A stretch of DNA of 64,000 bases from Eumeta japonica (GCA_005406025.1 BGZK01000742.1:62001-126000), one strand, 5' to 3'; shown: positions 11,901 through 22,978, counted from the stretch's first letter. The notes: generated by a model not told the origin, from the letters alone. Program-made: numbers and translations.

Positions 11901-14900
11901 GACCCAAGCTTTTTTGTATAGTTAGCTTTTCAAATGGGTCAAAACTGTTTTGTGACCATTTCCCAGCTCTTCAGTTATATCATAAGAACTAATATACCGC
12001 TCTTGCTCTACTTTTTCCAAAATGACATCGAATTTATTCTTAACAGGTCAACCAGTGCGAGATTCATATTTGACATTAAAATTATTGGACTGAAAATGCT
12101 TGAACCAGTTTTGTGCTACTCTTACCGACATAGCATTAGGTTCATAAACATCGCAAATTTTTTTCACGCCCTTGTCGCATTTTTCCTTTTTTTTTGTAAT
12201 AAAACTTCAAAAGTATCAAATTTTTGTCAGATTCACTTATTTTGGTGGACAGAAAAACAATAGAAAAATGACAGGACACCATATTTTCTTTTCATTTTTC
12301 TTTTTTCAAAATGTCATCTATTAAAAGTATCAAAACTAGCCAGATACAAAGAGCACAACCAAAGAAAGTTTATTACAACTTTTTACTCATTAAATACAAA
12401 AAAAACTTTTACTCCGACCTAATATAGTAAATCCTTTTTAACTTTACTCAGTTTTCTTTTAATTGTGATAGGTTTCTGCAGGTTGATTTAATAGGTATAC
12501 TGGCATGCAAATTGTTTAAACAATTAAATAATCCTAATATTACTTTGTTGTTACATATGTAAGTAAATAAAAAGCACATTGAAAGTACTTATTCAGAGAT
12601 GTGATTATTTGTTATGTTAGGTCTGCCACCGCCTATCGTTGTGTGGAGTAGATCTACCCTCCTCTATCAATGACTTGTAAGTCACAAAGCAAAGACAATG
12701 ACCATGTATGCTTTTAGAAATTTTTTTTATATTCATTCTATATATTCGTGTGAGCTGCAGGAGATGGTAACTAAAATGAATGATTATGTTAAGAAAAGAA
12801 GTATGAAAGTAAATGTCAGTAAAATTAAGGTGATAGTGTTCGAAAGAAACAAAAGAATGACTGAATGCTATATACATACATATAGAAGGTGAGAAAGTGG
12901 AAAAAGTGAAAGAATTTGTATACTTGGGTAGTCTGTTTACAAATGATAGGAAACCTGATAGACATTGGAAGAGGAGAGAATGCAGAAAATAAAGTGAATA
13001 GGGCCTTGCATGCTAGTATGAATAATAAAAGCGTTTGACAACAAGCATGTTTGGCTATAATGGGGTCTTGATGCTTTTGTATGGTAGTGAAAGCTGGGTA
13101 CCACACAAGAAAAATCAAAGTAGGACTAATGCGGTGGAGATGCAATCGCTGCATAGTATGTGTGGAGTGTCTCGGAAAGATAGATGTAGAAACAGTGATG
13201 ACAGAGAGCGGTGTAATTTGTAAGAAGACATAGTATAGTGATTAGAGTAGAAAGAGGTATGTTGCGGTGGTTTGTCCATCCGGAAAGGATGAATAAAAGT
13301 AGATTGACAAAACATATCTACAAAGTGATGATGATGAAAAGGTTGGCAAGGGTCGCTCTAGAAAATCTTATGCAGACCATATTGGTGGCATATTAAAAAA
13401 GGGCCAAATTTTAAGCACCCAAAAACCTATGAGTTTGCATAATTGCATGAAAATATTTATGTATGTCAGTGAAGCAAGGGAGATATGCAAAGATCCGTAC
13501 CATTTGGAAATCTATAATCTTTGTCTACACTTCTGGGAAATAAGTATGAGTTTATATTATTATTATCATTCTAAAAAATATAAAATTTGTTATTCACGTC
13601 ACTTTTGATATTCTTCACTTGAGTTATCTTTGTGGGCGAAAACGTTTATTTATTCATAATTCAAAAACACTAACCCTTTGATTTCTTCTTTGCAATTATT
13701 ACAAGTGACATCTTCATGTACTGTTTTCTTGGACCCTGAAATAATAATGTAAACAATGTATCCAGACCTTCCTAGCGGATGTTATTTAAAAAGGACACAT
13801 CCAACGTAAGCTACCACACAATTAAGTGTGAGATAAGACAGTAACATGAAAAAAAAATGAGATGACTTTAAATTGCAACTGACCGAGAAATTACTCGACT
13901 GCAATTAAAATTTTAGTTCTAATTTAATCAGTATAAAATAATTTGTATTTCAGTGATTTTATTCCAACATGGACAAGTTGCATTTCATCTTTAAAGATAA
14001 AGAGTTAATGAATCCATCAGCAGTTTATTGAAAAAAGCAATCAACTGTTGATGTAGCCCTTATATGATTTTGTATTACGTATTTATTCTGTTGAATCTGA
14101 ATGTTTTATTAGATTTCTTTAAAACACAATAAAAACTAAAAAAATTATCATAATACATATCAAGTAAATTAATAACAATACTTAAAAAAAAATCTGTGAC
14201 TGATTATGTAGCATTGTATCATTATATATCTGGCATATTGGACATAATAGGTGGCATCAACAAATTTTCATATTGTAGATACGTATATTTAGTTGTTTTT
14301 GGTTTTATTTTTAGCGCCCTTAACAATTTTTGTTTATTCTGACTTGTTGAGAAGTGTTACAGCCATGCCTTTAGTATTAAATTTGATAAATGTGTAAATA
14401 TAAATGATTTAAATAATGTAAATGAACTTAGGTTAAGGATTCTTTTTTGTGTTTTTGTGTCTTAAATAGTTGTCTTTTATTTTTCGGGTAGGGATTAGTT
14501 ATTAGGATTTGTAATATTTGTCTGTGTTTTATTGGATTATTTCTTGTTTTGTTGTATTTTGTCATATTTAATTGTAAATACGAAAGTTTTGTGATGCACA
14601 TATGAATTGCATATTAAAATTGTGATTTGACGAGGAGGATCAATGGGAGGCCGAGACGGCTCTCGGGCGTCTGTATGGTACGGCCACGAATCGTATATCG
14701 AGCGCATGTGGCGTTCTTACGTTAAATATGTGAAATGAATGTGGCCACCCACCCCTCGAATGTAATCTATGCAGTTCATATGTGCAGTTGGATGCACCAT
14801 AAATTGCAGCGATTTTGGTGCATCCGTCGCAGTTGTATTCCAACCGCCACATGTGAAGCTCATGCTGAAATATAGAAGTCCAAATATCAACGCTGTCCAT

Positions 14901-17329
14901 TATTTCTGCCCACACCGCAAGAAATCCGTTCTCCGAGGCGATAAACGAATAAATCCAAAGTGCGGGCTTACGCGGCGGTGGAAAAATCGCCGTTAAATAT
15001 GTAGTAAGAAGTAAAAACAAAAGCAAAGACAATGGTTACAGAATATATTTTATTCATATACTAGTAGAATTCTACACGATAGCGAACAAGAATTAATAAG
15101 GCAACAACTGTTGCAACTGCATTGTTAGTAATGTAATTAATTTTTGCAAGTAATTTTTCTATAACATTCAATTAGTTGTAGTACAGTATCAATATCAAAT
15201 GCACAGTAATTAGTCGCTGGCCAACCTTCCCGTAAGTTGTAGAAGAGGTGATCATGTCCACGTCTGAATTCACTGACCCACAAATACATAGAGCTACAAG
15301 ATGGAGCATCATAAATATTATGGTGTGAATATTCTCTCAACTTAATTTCATTGTAATGCAGCATATAATCCCAAAATGATGTCAGAGTGTAAAAACAAGT
15401 AATAATCCATAAAAACTAAAATGTAACCTACTCCCAAGGAATTCAGTTTCCAAAAACCATTGGTGGTCACACGTAAATGCAAACAGCAGTTTTTAAAAAT
15501 TTTTTTGTTCCAAATACTTTCAATATTAGACAAAACAAAAGACAAACCTTTTTTTCATTTTCGTATTTCAGATTTGACATTACAAAGCTTTTGACCTGCT
15601 CCTTGCCACAAATTGTCACATTTCGTTGACCCCCCCCAACGTGTGACATAATTTTATGTATAGCCCCTGGCCCATTTCAGAAATTTTCATTTTGACTCAT
15701 GTAGTGATCAACCAGATACCATTTTGACATTACACCACCAGCAACATTTATCAATGAGATTTTAAGAAGCATTTGAAAAAAAAAATTAAATTTGAATTGA
15801 AAATGTCTTTTGGTTTCAGTGATAAAAAGTACCCATTCTTAACATAAGAGTTGGAATTAAATTTCTTAACCGCATACCAATGACACACCTTTGCGAGTTG
15901 ACAAAATATGCTGAATTTTCTTTATGTTTGTCCTATGACTTTTATTATTTTGAACACATTTTTTGATTCCCACTACACCCGCTGGAAACACTGAAGGCAC
16001 AGCATTCTTCTTTAACATCCTCTTTTCTAGCAGTAAACCTAAAAAACAAATAAATTATAATTCAAATCGTCAGCAATGTCTGGATATTCAATTTAAAACT
16101 AGATTTAAGACTTAATTTTACTTTTACAAATTACTAGTAAAGGAGTGTTCAAGTATTACATAAGCATAACATTTAATGATTTCAGACACCATTACAAGCA
16201 ACAATGAACTTTATTATTTTTTTTTTGTTTCAAACATTATTATTATTGTTTTTTTGTTTAAAATTGTGATACATGTTGAAGGTTCCTTAAATCCTGTTTA
16301 GAACTTCCTTTTTTAGATACGGAATTATAAGAAAAATATCTTAAAAGAGATCCTTCTTGGCATATTAATATATATGATGTTTATATAGACATATACAATT
16401 GATATACTATGAAAATTATACAGCAAGATGTGCTGGGCATAAAGGGCAGATCCAATCTTCAAGTCGACGGGGACCCACATAGTCGAAGTTGTCGGGTCAG
16501 GATCCAATTCCTGTCAATATTCGACCTAGACCCAGCATGGAGGGAGATCAAATCCCAATGATCCCCCTGGATCCACCAACGGTGTACATAGATTTTATCA
16601 AGAAACCGTGTCATATGTAGAATTCTAAAATTCTATAAATTAATATAATATAATGTACAAGACTACTTAGTAAATGTATAGATGCTGCCATTCAATACAT
16701 AAAAAGTTTGCTTGCATAAAAAGAATAAAAAACAGTACCTAATAGAAGGACTTGGGGAGTAATTTTTGCTTAGGAAATAATTTGTTTTATAAATAGTAGT
16801 TTTTTACATTGTGTCATATATACTATTTCAACCCCAACTTTCCCGTGATAATATTCTTTGATTGACAAAAACTAAATATTAACTACTGCCTAAGCTGGCT
16901 TCCATGATAGTTGAATTCCATGTTATAGCATGTTAACATGGTAATTGAAATGATGATGAAAGAAATCATGGCAAATTTGAATGGATTATTTTACTATTGT
17001 TTTGTATGGTGGCCAAAACATTATCCTAACACAACATAATCGGGTATACCGTAAAGCTTTATGTAGTTGATTCACATTTAAATCAGTGTCTTCAGATATT
17101 ATATCACTATACTACTCTTTAAAAAACAAATAAAAAATACCATTACTAGATCCTTCTTTATTGTGATCTGAATCCAAAAATGTTTGGAACAAATCTTAGC
17201 ACCATTTGTTAAATAGTCGCTAGGGCAATTTAAAACATTTAACCATCTACGTTTACTAATTTCATCTGTAGGAAACCTATAAATGCCCTTGTTATAACAC
17301 TTATTTACTGCACAAACTGTGCTTGGCAT
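5522..17329 (-). CDS. THAP-ZZ zinc-finger protein gene, six coding exons
   Basis: The coding exons (minus strand) are 17329-17141, 16038-15889, 13735-13675, 10470-10359, 6924-6812 and 5957-5522. All junctions are GT/AG and all phases agree, giving about 353 aa once one missing base in exon 1 is allowed for. Order: a THAP C2CH finger (C6, C11, W29, C47, H50, and AVPSVF at about 76); a ZZ finger at about 120-170 with all eight ligands (three C-x2-C pairs and H-x2-H) and the p62/ref(2)P-like word CPDYDLC; then an acidic, Ser/Thr/Glu-rich tail. THAP domains bind DNA, and ZZ fingers bind proteins, peptide N-termini or histone tails. A nuclear regulator or domesticated transposase relative is likely, but the function is inference. 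The gene could continue past exon 6 through a donor at 5556/5557. Two adjacent genes are an alternative, but the perfect phasing argues against it. Confidence 0.82.
6812..6924 (-). CDS. THAP-ZZ exon 5: linker
   Basis: A 113-nt exon after ttattattacag, starting [20 protein letters not shown] and ending NHQVN plus two bases before gtaaca. No domain is recognised. It is included because both junctions are canonical and it joins exons 4 and 6 in phase. Confidence 0.72.
7975..9236 (-). mobile_element. mariner element, decayed, copy 1
   Basis: Minus-strand transposase pieces occur in order. The helix-turn-helix part is at 9040-8819 ([19 protein letters not shown]). The first catalytic block is at 8731-8519 ([16 protein letters not shown], where most relatives have TGDEKW). 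The C-terminal block is at 8432-8022 ([11 protein letters not shown] and [12 protein letters not shown], second and third DD34D acidic positions). The right end reads TTAGGTCGGGGAAAAAGTTT on the minus strand, a mariner terminus. Frameshifts and a large internal loss show it is inactive. It lies in the intron between THAP-ZZ exons 5 and 4. Confidence 0.88.
9455..9811 (+). mobile_element. mariner 3' fragment, copy 2
   Basis: The plus strand keeps [21 protein letters not shown] sequence and, in shifted frames, the C-terminal block ending [15 protein letters not shown]. It closes with a degenerate AAAAACTTTTTTTGGCTACCCC terminus. The 5' half is missing. It is from the same family as the copies at 8-9.2 kb and 11.3-12.4 kb, but in the opposite orientation. 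Confidence 0.8.
10359..10470 (-). CDS. THAP-ZZ exon 4: second half of ZZ finger
   Basis: A 112-nt exon between tttttcag and CCTTAT|gtaagt. It reads [20 protein letters not shown], then [17 protein letters not shown]. It holds two C-x2-C pairs and H-x2-H, the remaining ZZ ligands. CPDYDLC and the basic residues around it are closest to sequestosome-1/ref(2)P ZZ fingers among those I know. Confidence 0.88.
10690..11165 (+). mobile_element. LINE 3' fragment
   Basis: Badly decayed plus-strand match to the 3' end of the LINE seen better at 12745-13550. Shared words include the region around tactcttaccttagtatttggccatctct and GCAAAACATATGCAGACCAAATTGATGGCAT (reading [11 protein letters not shown]). 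Many stops. Confidence 0.6.
11270..12424 (-). mobile_element. mariner element, decayed, copy 3
   Basis: Minus-strand relative of the 8-9.2 kb copy, covering most of its length. The right end is TTAGGTCGGAGTAAAAG on the minus strand. The region 12263-11934 corresponds to the N-terminal part and 11520-11300 to the C-terminal part, all broken by stops and indels. It lies in the intron between THAP-ZZ exons 4 and 3. Confidence 0.83.
12745..13550 (+). mobile_element. LINE 3' fragment (reverse transcriptase C-terminal part)
   Basis: In shifting plus-strand frames it reads [67 protein letters not shown] and [14 protein letters not shown]. These are characteristic words of the C-terminal region of a jockey/RTE-like insect LINE. 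Several frameshifts and stops. Related scraps lie at 10690, 45118, 45600 and 61360. It lies in a THAP-ZZ intron. Confidence 0.85.
13675..13735 (-). CDS. THAP-ZZ exon 3: first half of ZZ finger
   Basis: A 61-nt exon between ttatttcag and AAAGG|gttagt. It reads [19 protein letters not shown] and supplies the first C-x2-C pair of the ZZ domain. The split codon GG|G joins exon 4 in phase. On its own it is too short to notice; the junctions and the domain it completes identify it. Confidence 0.82.
13740..14630. other. Intronic AT-rich DNA, THAP-ZZ gene
   Basis: Intron 2 sequence upstream of exon 3. No repeat or gene is recognised. 14440-14630 is T-rich on the plus strand. Confidence 0.4.
14630..15010. 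other. CpG-rich block inside THAP-ZZ intron 2, possibly an unclassified repeat
   Basis: This 380-bp block is far richer in C, G and CpG than its surroundings. The minus strand is open for 130 codons (15032-14640), with a hydrophobic start ([17 protein letters not shown]), but shows no domain I recognise. A phrase like GGTGCATCCAACTGCA suggests a repeat. It could be a TE scrap, an internal promoter or a stray exon of another gene. Confidence 0.35.
15366..15667 (-). mobile_element. GGGGCC-ended MITE, copy 2
   Basis: Reverse-oriented relative of the 4262-4526 element. The right end, read on the minus strand, is AGGGGCTATACATAAAATTATGTCACACG. The inner words GTCAACGAAATGTGAC and CGAAAATGAAAAAAAGG are shared. 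The left end is diverged. It lies in THAP-ZZ intron 2 close to exon 2. Confidence 0.75.
15889..16038 (-). CDS. THAP-ZZ exon 2: end of THAP domain and basic linker
   Basis: After the acceptor ttttttag it reads [19 protein letters not shown], the conserved THAP C-terminal AVP[ST]xF motif. A Lys-rich linker follows ([18 protein letters not shown]), possibly a nuclear localisation signal. The donor CGCAAAG|gtgtgt leaves one base, which joins exon 3 in phase. The exon is 150 nt. Confidence 0.83.
16430..16605 (-). mobile_element. Probable hAT-related MITE fragment
   Basis: On the minus strand one end reads GGTGGATCCAGGGGGATCATTGGG, like the GTGGATCCAGGGGG ends of many insect hAT MITEs. The block is more C/G-rich than its flanks. 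No second terminus or target duplication was found. Confidence 0.4.
17141..17329 (-). CDS. THAP-ZZ exon 1: THAP domain, with a 1-nt frameshift
   Basis: Starts at ATG 17329 ([11 protein letters not shown]..). The C-x4-C pair (C6, C11), W29 and C47-x2-H50 fit a THAP C2CH finger, with 35 residues between C11 and C47, as in the family. After HF51 the reading frame shifts. A five-T run on the coding strand (plus 17176-17180) needs six Ts to read on as [12 protein letters not shown] and to join exon 2 in phase. The donor is AGTAATG|gtattt. As printed, the frame runs into the intron. Confidence 0.85.
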
Positions 17330-18454
17330 TTTAATTTTAATTATTAAAACAACAATTTCACGCGTAAGTCATTGTTTATTAATAAAACATCTATAATATT
17401 TATAGTATTAAGTATTAGGCAACTATTACATAGACTCGGGTTTAAATTATATTTGATGAGGTCGTCAAAGAAATTTGTAACCGATAACAGTATAAACATC
17501 CACAAAAATTGTTTAAATTACTTTATGCATAAAAACGCAATCAAATCTTTGTATCACTTTTGTGACATAGGATGACAGCACACAGGCCAGCGGGCTATGA
17601 CAGGAAACAGATTGCTCTTACGCAGTGTTTCAGTGTTCTATATATCTATATATTCACATCCATCTATGGTTACCTCAATTACACATTATAATGATCATTT
17701 ATCAAAATACAGTAGAGATCTTATTAATGAGCATTTCATCTTGGAAACGGTTCAAACGATTTTAATATAAATTTTTACTTCTATGTGCTTTTTTTTCTTA
17801 TGCATGTTTTACCTTTGATCTACAAAAAAAAAAGAGAAGATCACCAGTTCCGCGTTAAAAACATGTAAATGAGTGCTAAAATAGACAGTTTAACACTTTG
17901 CATTCAATTTAGTTTCGTCGTAACGGAAGTTACGACGTCGAAGTGTTCTGTTAAAAAATGCAAAAATAACACATAAAAAGCTATGAAAAAGGATATATTT
18001 CTTATCTTGGATGAGTAAAAATTACTTTATTCATTATCGATGATCAATCACAAATGATAATGAGTATTCGATGAGTATTTTGTATTTCTTCACTTATAAT
18101 AACCTCAAAAGCCGAGATATAAATCTATTTAAAGTTTAAAGTTATAGATCTAAGCAATCTCCGTCTCGTATTTCTTACGTTTACACGTAATTCGGTCGCT
18201 TAACAATAGAGATTCTATACTTATATTAATGGAATTGCCTTTTTTATATTTCATTTATTTTATATTTATACAAATCTTAAAATTATCTGTAAAGGGAAAT
18301 TATACAATCGATTAAACCTTTTCCAAAAAAAAAATGTTTATTTGATTTGAATTTTTTTTTAGCAAATTATACATAATTATATTCATCAAAAATTTGTTGA
18401 TGTTTAATTGATCGTCATCTAATTTTATTATATAAATAGCAAGAAAGTTTTATA

Positions 18455-19305
18455 CGTAATACCCCGGACTTACGCGATAGGTGGGACTGAGCGCTATCCG
18501 CGTAAGTCGAATTCGCGTAAGTCGGGGTACAATTTTGCATATAAAGACATACAAAGCATGTTTAATTGGGACTGGAGACTAAATAAAACAATAATTTAGG
18601 AAATAATTAGTATCTAATTCTAGGTAATATGACAATACAATATACTAACTATATTGATAGAGTGTATAAACACAATCCGAAGTTATTTTGATGTAGAAGG
18701 TTTCATGAATTGTAAGAAAGTCGTCTGACGAGTCAATGATTTTTTCTTCTCCCGTAATATCTCCTCGTAGCATCCTAGTAATTTTTTTATTCCATATTTT
18801 GTAACAAAAATGCGCTCTTCATTGGAGTCTATGCTTTCCAAAATTGTTAACCCTTTTTCAATCGAACTGAGGGCTTCTGTCAAGTTTCCAAGTGTCATTT
18901 GATCTTCTAATTGAACTGGATCCAAAGAATCATGATTATCAATTTCTTCCTCTTGTTCACGCATTGTTATGAGCTCATCAATTGTAAGCTCCTCATTGTG
19001 TGAATCCAACAGCTCTTGAACATCATCACTATCCACTTCTAAATTTATTTGTCTACCAAGTTCGACAACGTCTTTGATCACATTGCAAATTTCATCAGGC
19101 CCTGGCACTGATTCCGCCTGAGTCACAGTGGAGAAAAAAAATGGACAGAGTTTTTTCCAAACGCCATTTAAAGTTTTTTGTGAAATTTCATTCCAAGATT
19201 CTCCAATGATTCTCACTGCTTCTAAAACGGCGTTCAAACAAAAAACGAATAGACGAGAAAATTAAATCGCGTAACTCCGAATTCGCGTAAGTCGAGGTAT
19301 TACTG
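18455..19305 (-). mobile_element. Internally deleted Tigger (pogo group) element
   Basis: The ends are inverted repeats: CGTAATACCCCGGACTTACGCG on the left and CAGTAATACCTCGACTTACGCG read from the right. TA flanks both sides (18453-18454 and 19306-19307). The uninterrupted copy of the host at about 27796 has a single TA, so this is a clean insertion. It keeps only the C-terminal part of a Tigger transposase. Confidence 0.92.
18683..19237 (-). pseudogene. Tigger transposase, C-terminal remnant (184 codons open)
   Basis: The minus strand is open for 184 codons without an ATG. It reads LNAVLEAVRIIGESWNEISQ, then TLNGVWKKLCP, ELLDSHNEELTIDEL and EKGLTILESIDSNEER, ending in FLQFMKPSTSK. These words match the helical C-terminal region of Tigger/jerky-type transposases, including the LNGVWKKLWP-like motif and the E/D-rich segment. 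The DNA-binding and DDE catalytic parts are absent, so it cannot transpose. The lack of stops suggests a fairly recent insertion. Confidence 0.88.
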
Positions 19306-19799
19306 TATTACCATACTCTATACGCTTTAGAAATTATCAAGTTCTTTAATGCACATTTTCACCGACATTATGAAATTAAAGGTTCATATTAATTTTAATC
19401 TTAGGTGATTACTACATTAAATTTTATTATGAAGAATAATATTCTATAATTATTTTCATATATTCCACCAAAAAACAATAATAAAGATTTAAAATAATAT
19501 TATACCACTCCATTAATGCCTTGTTTTAGAACAGCACGTATAAATTGTAAGAAAATAGGAATTATTGTCTTCCGATAACAAAATGATCGTTACTTGTTCC
19601 ATTTACATTTAAAAATGAACCTTACGTTATAGCACTTCGGTTGAAATATCAGATGATAAATAAAGTTCCTTCCCTTCTTTTTCTTTACCACTACAAAATA
19701 GCTTCATAAAATGTGAGACAGAAACATCAAATACGCTTTGAGCCATTTTTTGCCGTGAATATAATATGCGATTGTGTATCTTCTCTTTTTTATACATCT

Positions 19800-21954
19800 A
19801 CGATTTTACAAAAAAATTGGTTCTGACGAACACAGCGCCATCTCGTTAATTTTGAAGCACTTGCATTGTTTGTGTAAAATTTTGAAGTTTTGCATTATTG
19901 GTATTTCAAAATTTTTCGAAGCGACTTTATTTCATTATCTGAATACGAACTTATTGTGATAATTATGTATATAAGTTATGTTTTATAGAAAAAAATTACA
20001 CAACTAAACTTACAATAAAAATTACACAATTTTACAGAGCAAAAACTACTTGCAAGATATTTTTCTTTTAAGTTTATTTATATATCGATATTAACGTCTT
20101 TTCTGAAAAAAATTTAATGCAAAAATCGTTAATGGTGAACAATTCGACAAGAGGTCAAATAACTCCTAGAATCACTCTTGACCACTGGGATGTACAGTAC
20201 AGCGCCATCGATTTCCAGTAAGATCTAAATTTGCCATGACAGTACATAATTTTCAAAGCTAAACTTTCGAATTTGTTGGAGTGGATTTTAGGCATGGCAT
20301 ATTATATCTAGGATTTTTTAAAGTAAGACGACTAACTAAATTAAAAGTTATCTTCCCAAATAAAAATTCTCCATTTACCCGCAACATAGTATGAAAGAAA
20401 GTATTAGGTTAAAACCAGATTTCACTATGGTGAAACCATGTCTAACTTTTAAAAAATATAATTAATGATAGGTAAACTATAAAGTAAAAGCCACAATATA
20501 TTAGATTATTTAAAATAATATGTTGAATAAAGTGCGTTCAAGATTTGTTTACTTAATTTAATGAATTTATATATACGTAGGATTTCAAAGTTTTCATATA
20601 ATACCATTGTACAAAAAAAAAGATGTACCAAGCAAAGCTCGTCATTCCGATATTTTAAGCAAAATATGTGGTAGCTCTGTGGAACGTGATCAAATTAATA
20701 ACTATTAAGTTAATAATAAAAATGATGTTATCATTAATATATTTTTTATAACAAGATAAGACAAAGTAACTATTTGGTCTGCAGTTTGACTTGTATGCGT
20801 TAAAAATTGGTACACGTAATGGGTCATTGCAGAAACCTAATATTTTTTAGTTTTTAAAGAATATTTCTTACTTTCTTGATACTTTCTCATATTTACCATT
20901 GAATGGGATAAGAATTAAATTTTCAAAATGTTTTTTTGAAGTTTTGTAAAATAGTACTTCTCTTCGTTAAGTTTTCCCAATTGTGGTATCTAAATAGCCA
21001 AATAAAAAATAAATAAAAAGAAAAATATTAGAAAACTTATGCCAGTATTCATCGAGGGTTAATCAACGCCCAATTTTTCTTATTTTACATATAATAGTAC
21101 TCTAAAACACGAATTACTACATTGAAATTTTTTTGTAATCCATGACTCTACAATATATAGGTTACATATATTGTAGGTATACATTATATGCAAATACATT
21201 GTAGTTGAGAATACTGTTTGGAAATAAGTCTACCCGTGAGTCGTTACCACAGAGTACCTTTTGATAGTGATCAATGCTGTCAACTCAGTTTTCTAAAAAT
21301 GATTTGCCAGCTAAAGCACAACTCAGACGGCGTCAACATTGCTAGTTTCTGTCATTAATATGGTTATCGTTTTGTGTTTGTCAGAAATAATGAAATGTCT
21401 GAGAAAGAAAATTTCATTATTGGCAAGACTTATTTTTGTGATTTATTCAAAATTTGACATAAATCACGAGTGAAAAATTGTATCAGAATTAACGTAAAAA
21501 ATACTAAAAGTAACAGCTAAAATTTAATACAATGTAAAAAAAGAAGTTTAATAAAAAAAAAGAATAACTTCAGATTTTGTTCAAATTGCCTACCATTTTT
21601 GCATACAACCTACAACGCACAAGATCTTCATCATAGATGAATATGAATATATCTTCATGATTTCCAGTTGCCACAATCCTCAAATTTTTAATTGTTGGCG
21701 CTAGTGTAGGTATAGTAAATATTTTATGTGAACGAAAGATAAAAGTAACAATTTCTTACCGACCATGACGTTGACCCCACTCGACTGATCGATCGTAACG
21801 GATAAAAATCATTCGGTCATCATCGTAGACTCAGTTCCGTCTTTTCCTTAAGCACACACGGAAAACAAGCCCGGTGGGGCCAAAATACCGTCGTGGTCTT
21901 TTGACTTGTACCTAAAATGACATTCTATTTTAATTCACTAATTTGTTGGCTTTT
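19800..21954. other. Intergenic AT-rich DNA
   Basis: No gene is recognised. Two isolated GCGCCATC words occur (about 19831 and 20204), and a small hairpin (11-bp arms) lies at 21148-21176. 21770-21900 is more C/G-rich but shows no motif I can name. Confidence 0.4.
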
Positions 21955-22100
21955 TAAAAGGGCCCTAAATTCTGTGTACCCAAAAGCCAAAGTTCTGTGT
22001 GTTCAAGGGCCCTGGTTCTGTTTGCCTAAGGACTCTGGCTCCGTGTCTAAGGACCCCTGCATAGCGTCTAAGACGGCCCTGTCTCAGTATAAGTGAGCTG
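21955..22100. repeat. Short degenerate tandem repeat, ~21-24 bp period
   Basis: About five diverged units beginning AAGGGCCCT or AAGGAC.CT and containing TTCTGTGTG or CTCCGTGTCT. The region is C/G-rich against an AT-rich background. There is no reading frame or function. Confidence 0.6.
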
Positions 22101-22978
22101 TGCGTACATCGTGTTAATGCCTATACTAACATCTCTTCTTGGAGTTATATTTTTCTCTAGCGATACATGTTTCATTAGCTTATCCCGTCTCTCTTAATAA
22201 ATCGTTACCCAAAAAAATCTGTAAATTCGATTATATCTGACTAAATAACCTCTAGTAAAACTCCTTTTAAAGCATAGATTGACTTTTCGTGTCATTCAGT
22301 ATAAGAAACAACTTGCACTATTTTAAAATCGTTTCAATTGCCAAATGGTGAATAAAAATTAATTATTTATTTAAGCACATAAAAAGTGACACAGGAACTA
22401 AAAAGACGTAATCCTTACGCGGAAAAAAAGCAGAACTTGTTAAAAGGTATTTTTCTACATTAGTTCACTAATAAAATCTTACTTGTAGCTAATCTAATAA
22501 TATCTTTTAAGTTTTAGACATGGTATCTTACAAGGTAGGTCTGACGCGTTGATGATATTAAAGAAAAACAAGCTACATTTTGATTTAGTACAGAGAAATC
22601 AATAAGGGAGAATTTTATACATAAATTATATGTGCCAAGGTAATGGCGCTTTGCTCAACGTCTTTCCAAATTTTTTGCCACGTAGTGCCATCTGGTATTA
22701 AAACGTTATATTAAGCCTACTTGTATTTCGATACTACATCCAACAGCATAACAATAATGTAAATATCTCAATAGATCATGACGAATACATGGATGGATTC
22801 TATAAAGCAAGGTTTAGCTTCTTTTTTTTGGGTAAAATTGCCTTTATCTTTTTCGGAAAAGTCATCCATTTAGATAAACTTGAAAAGCAAAATCTTGTCT
22901 ATTAGTTTATTTAAGTCTATAGATTATAAACACATATACGTACACGTGTCGCAGTGTACGTGCATACACACATACACA

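Larger units (their letters stand above)
17821..19793. mobile_element. 1.1-kb TIR element, copy A, interrupted by a Tigger
   Basis: Its ends are inverted repeats of the type TAYAAAAAAGAGAAGAT(C)ACCAGT. Most of it aligns, in inverse orientation, with 27343-28391. Shared words include TATTACGAAATTAAA-like CACCGACATTATGAAATTAAA, AGTTTCGTCG and AAATGAACCTTA. After removing the Tigger (18455-19305) it is about 1.1 kb. There is no transposase, so it is non-autonomous. TA at the ends may be its target duplication. Confidence 0.83.

Noticed and set aside
13035..13223. 62-codon frame with LLYGSESWV and [11 protein letters not shown] as a host gene
   Set aside because: These words are LINE reverse-transcriptase tail motifs and the flanking frames are broken.
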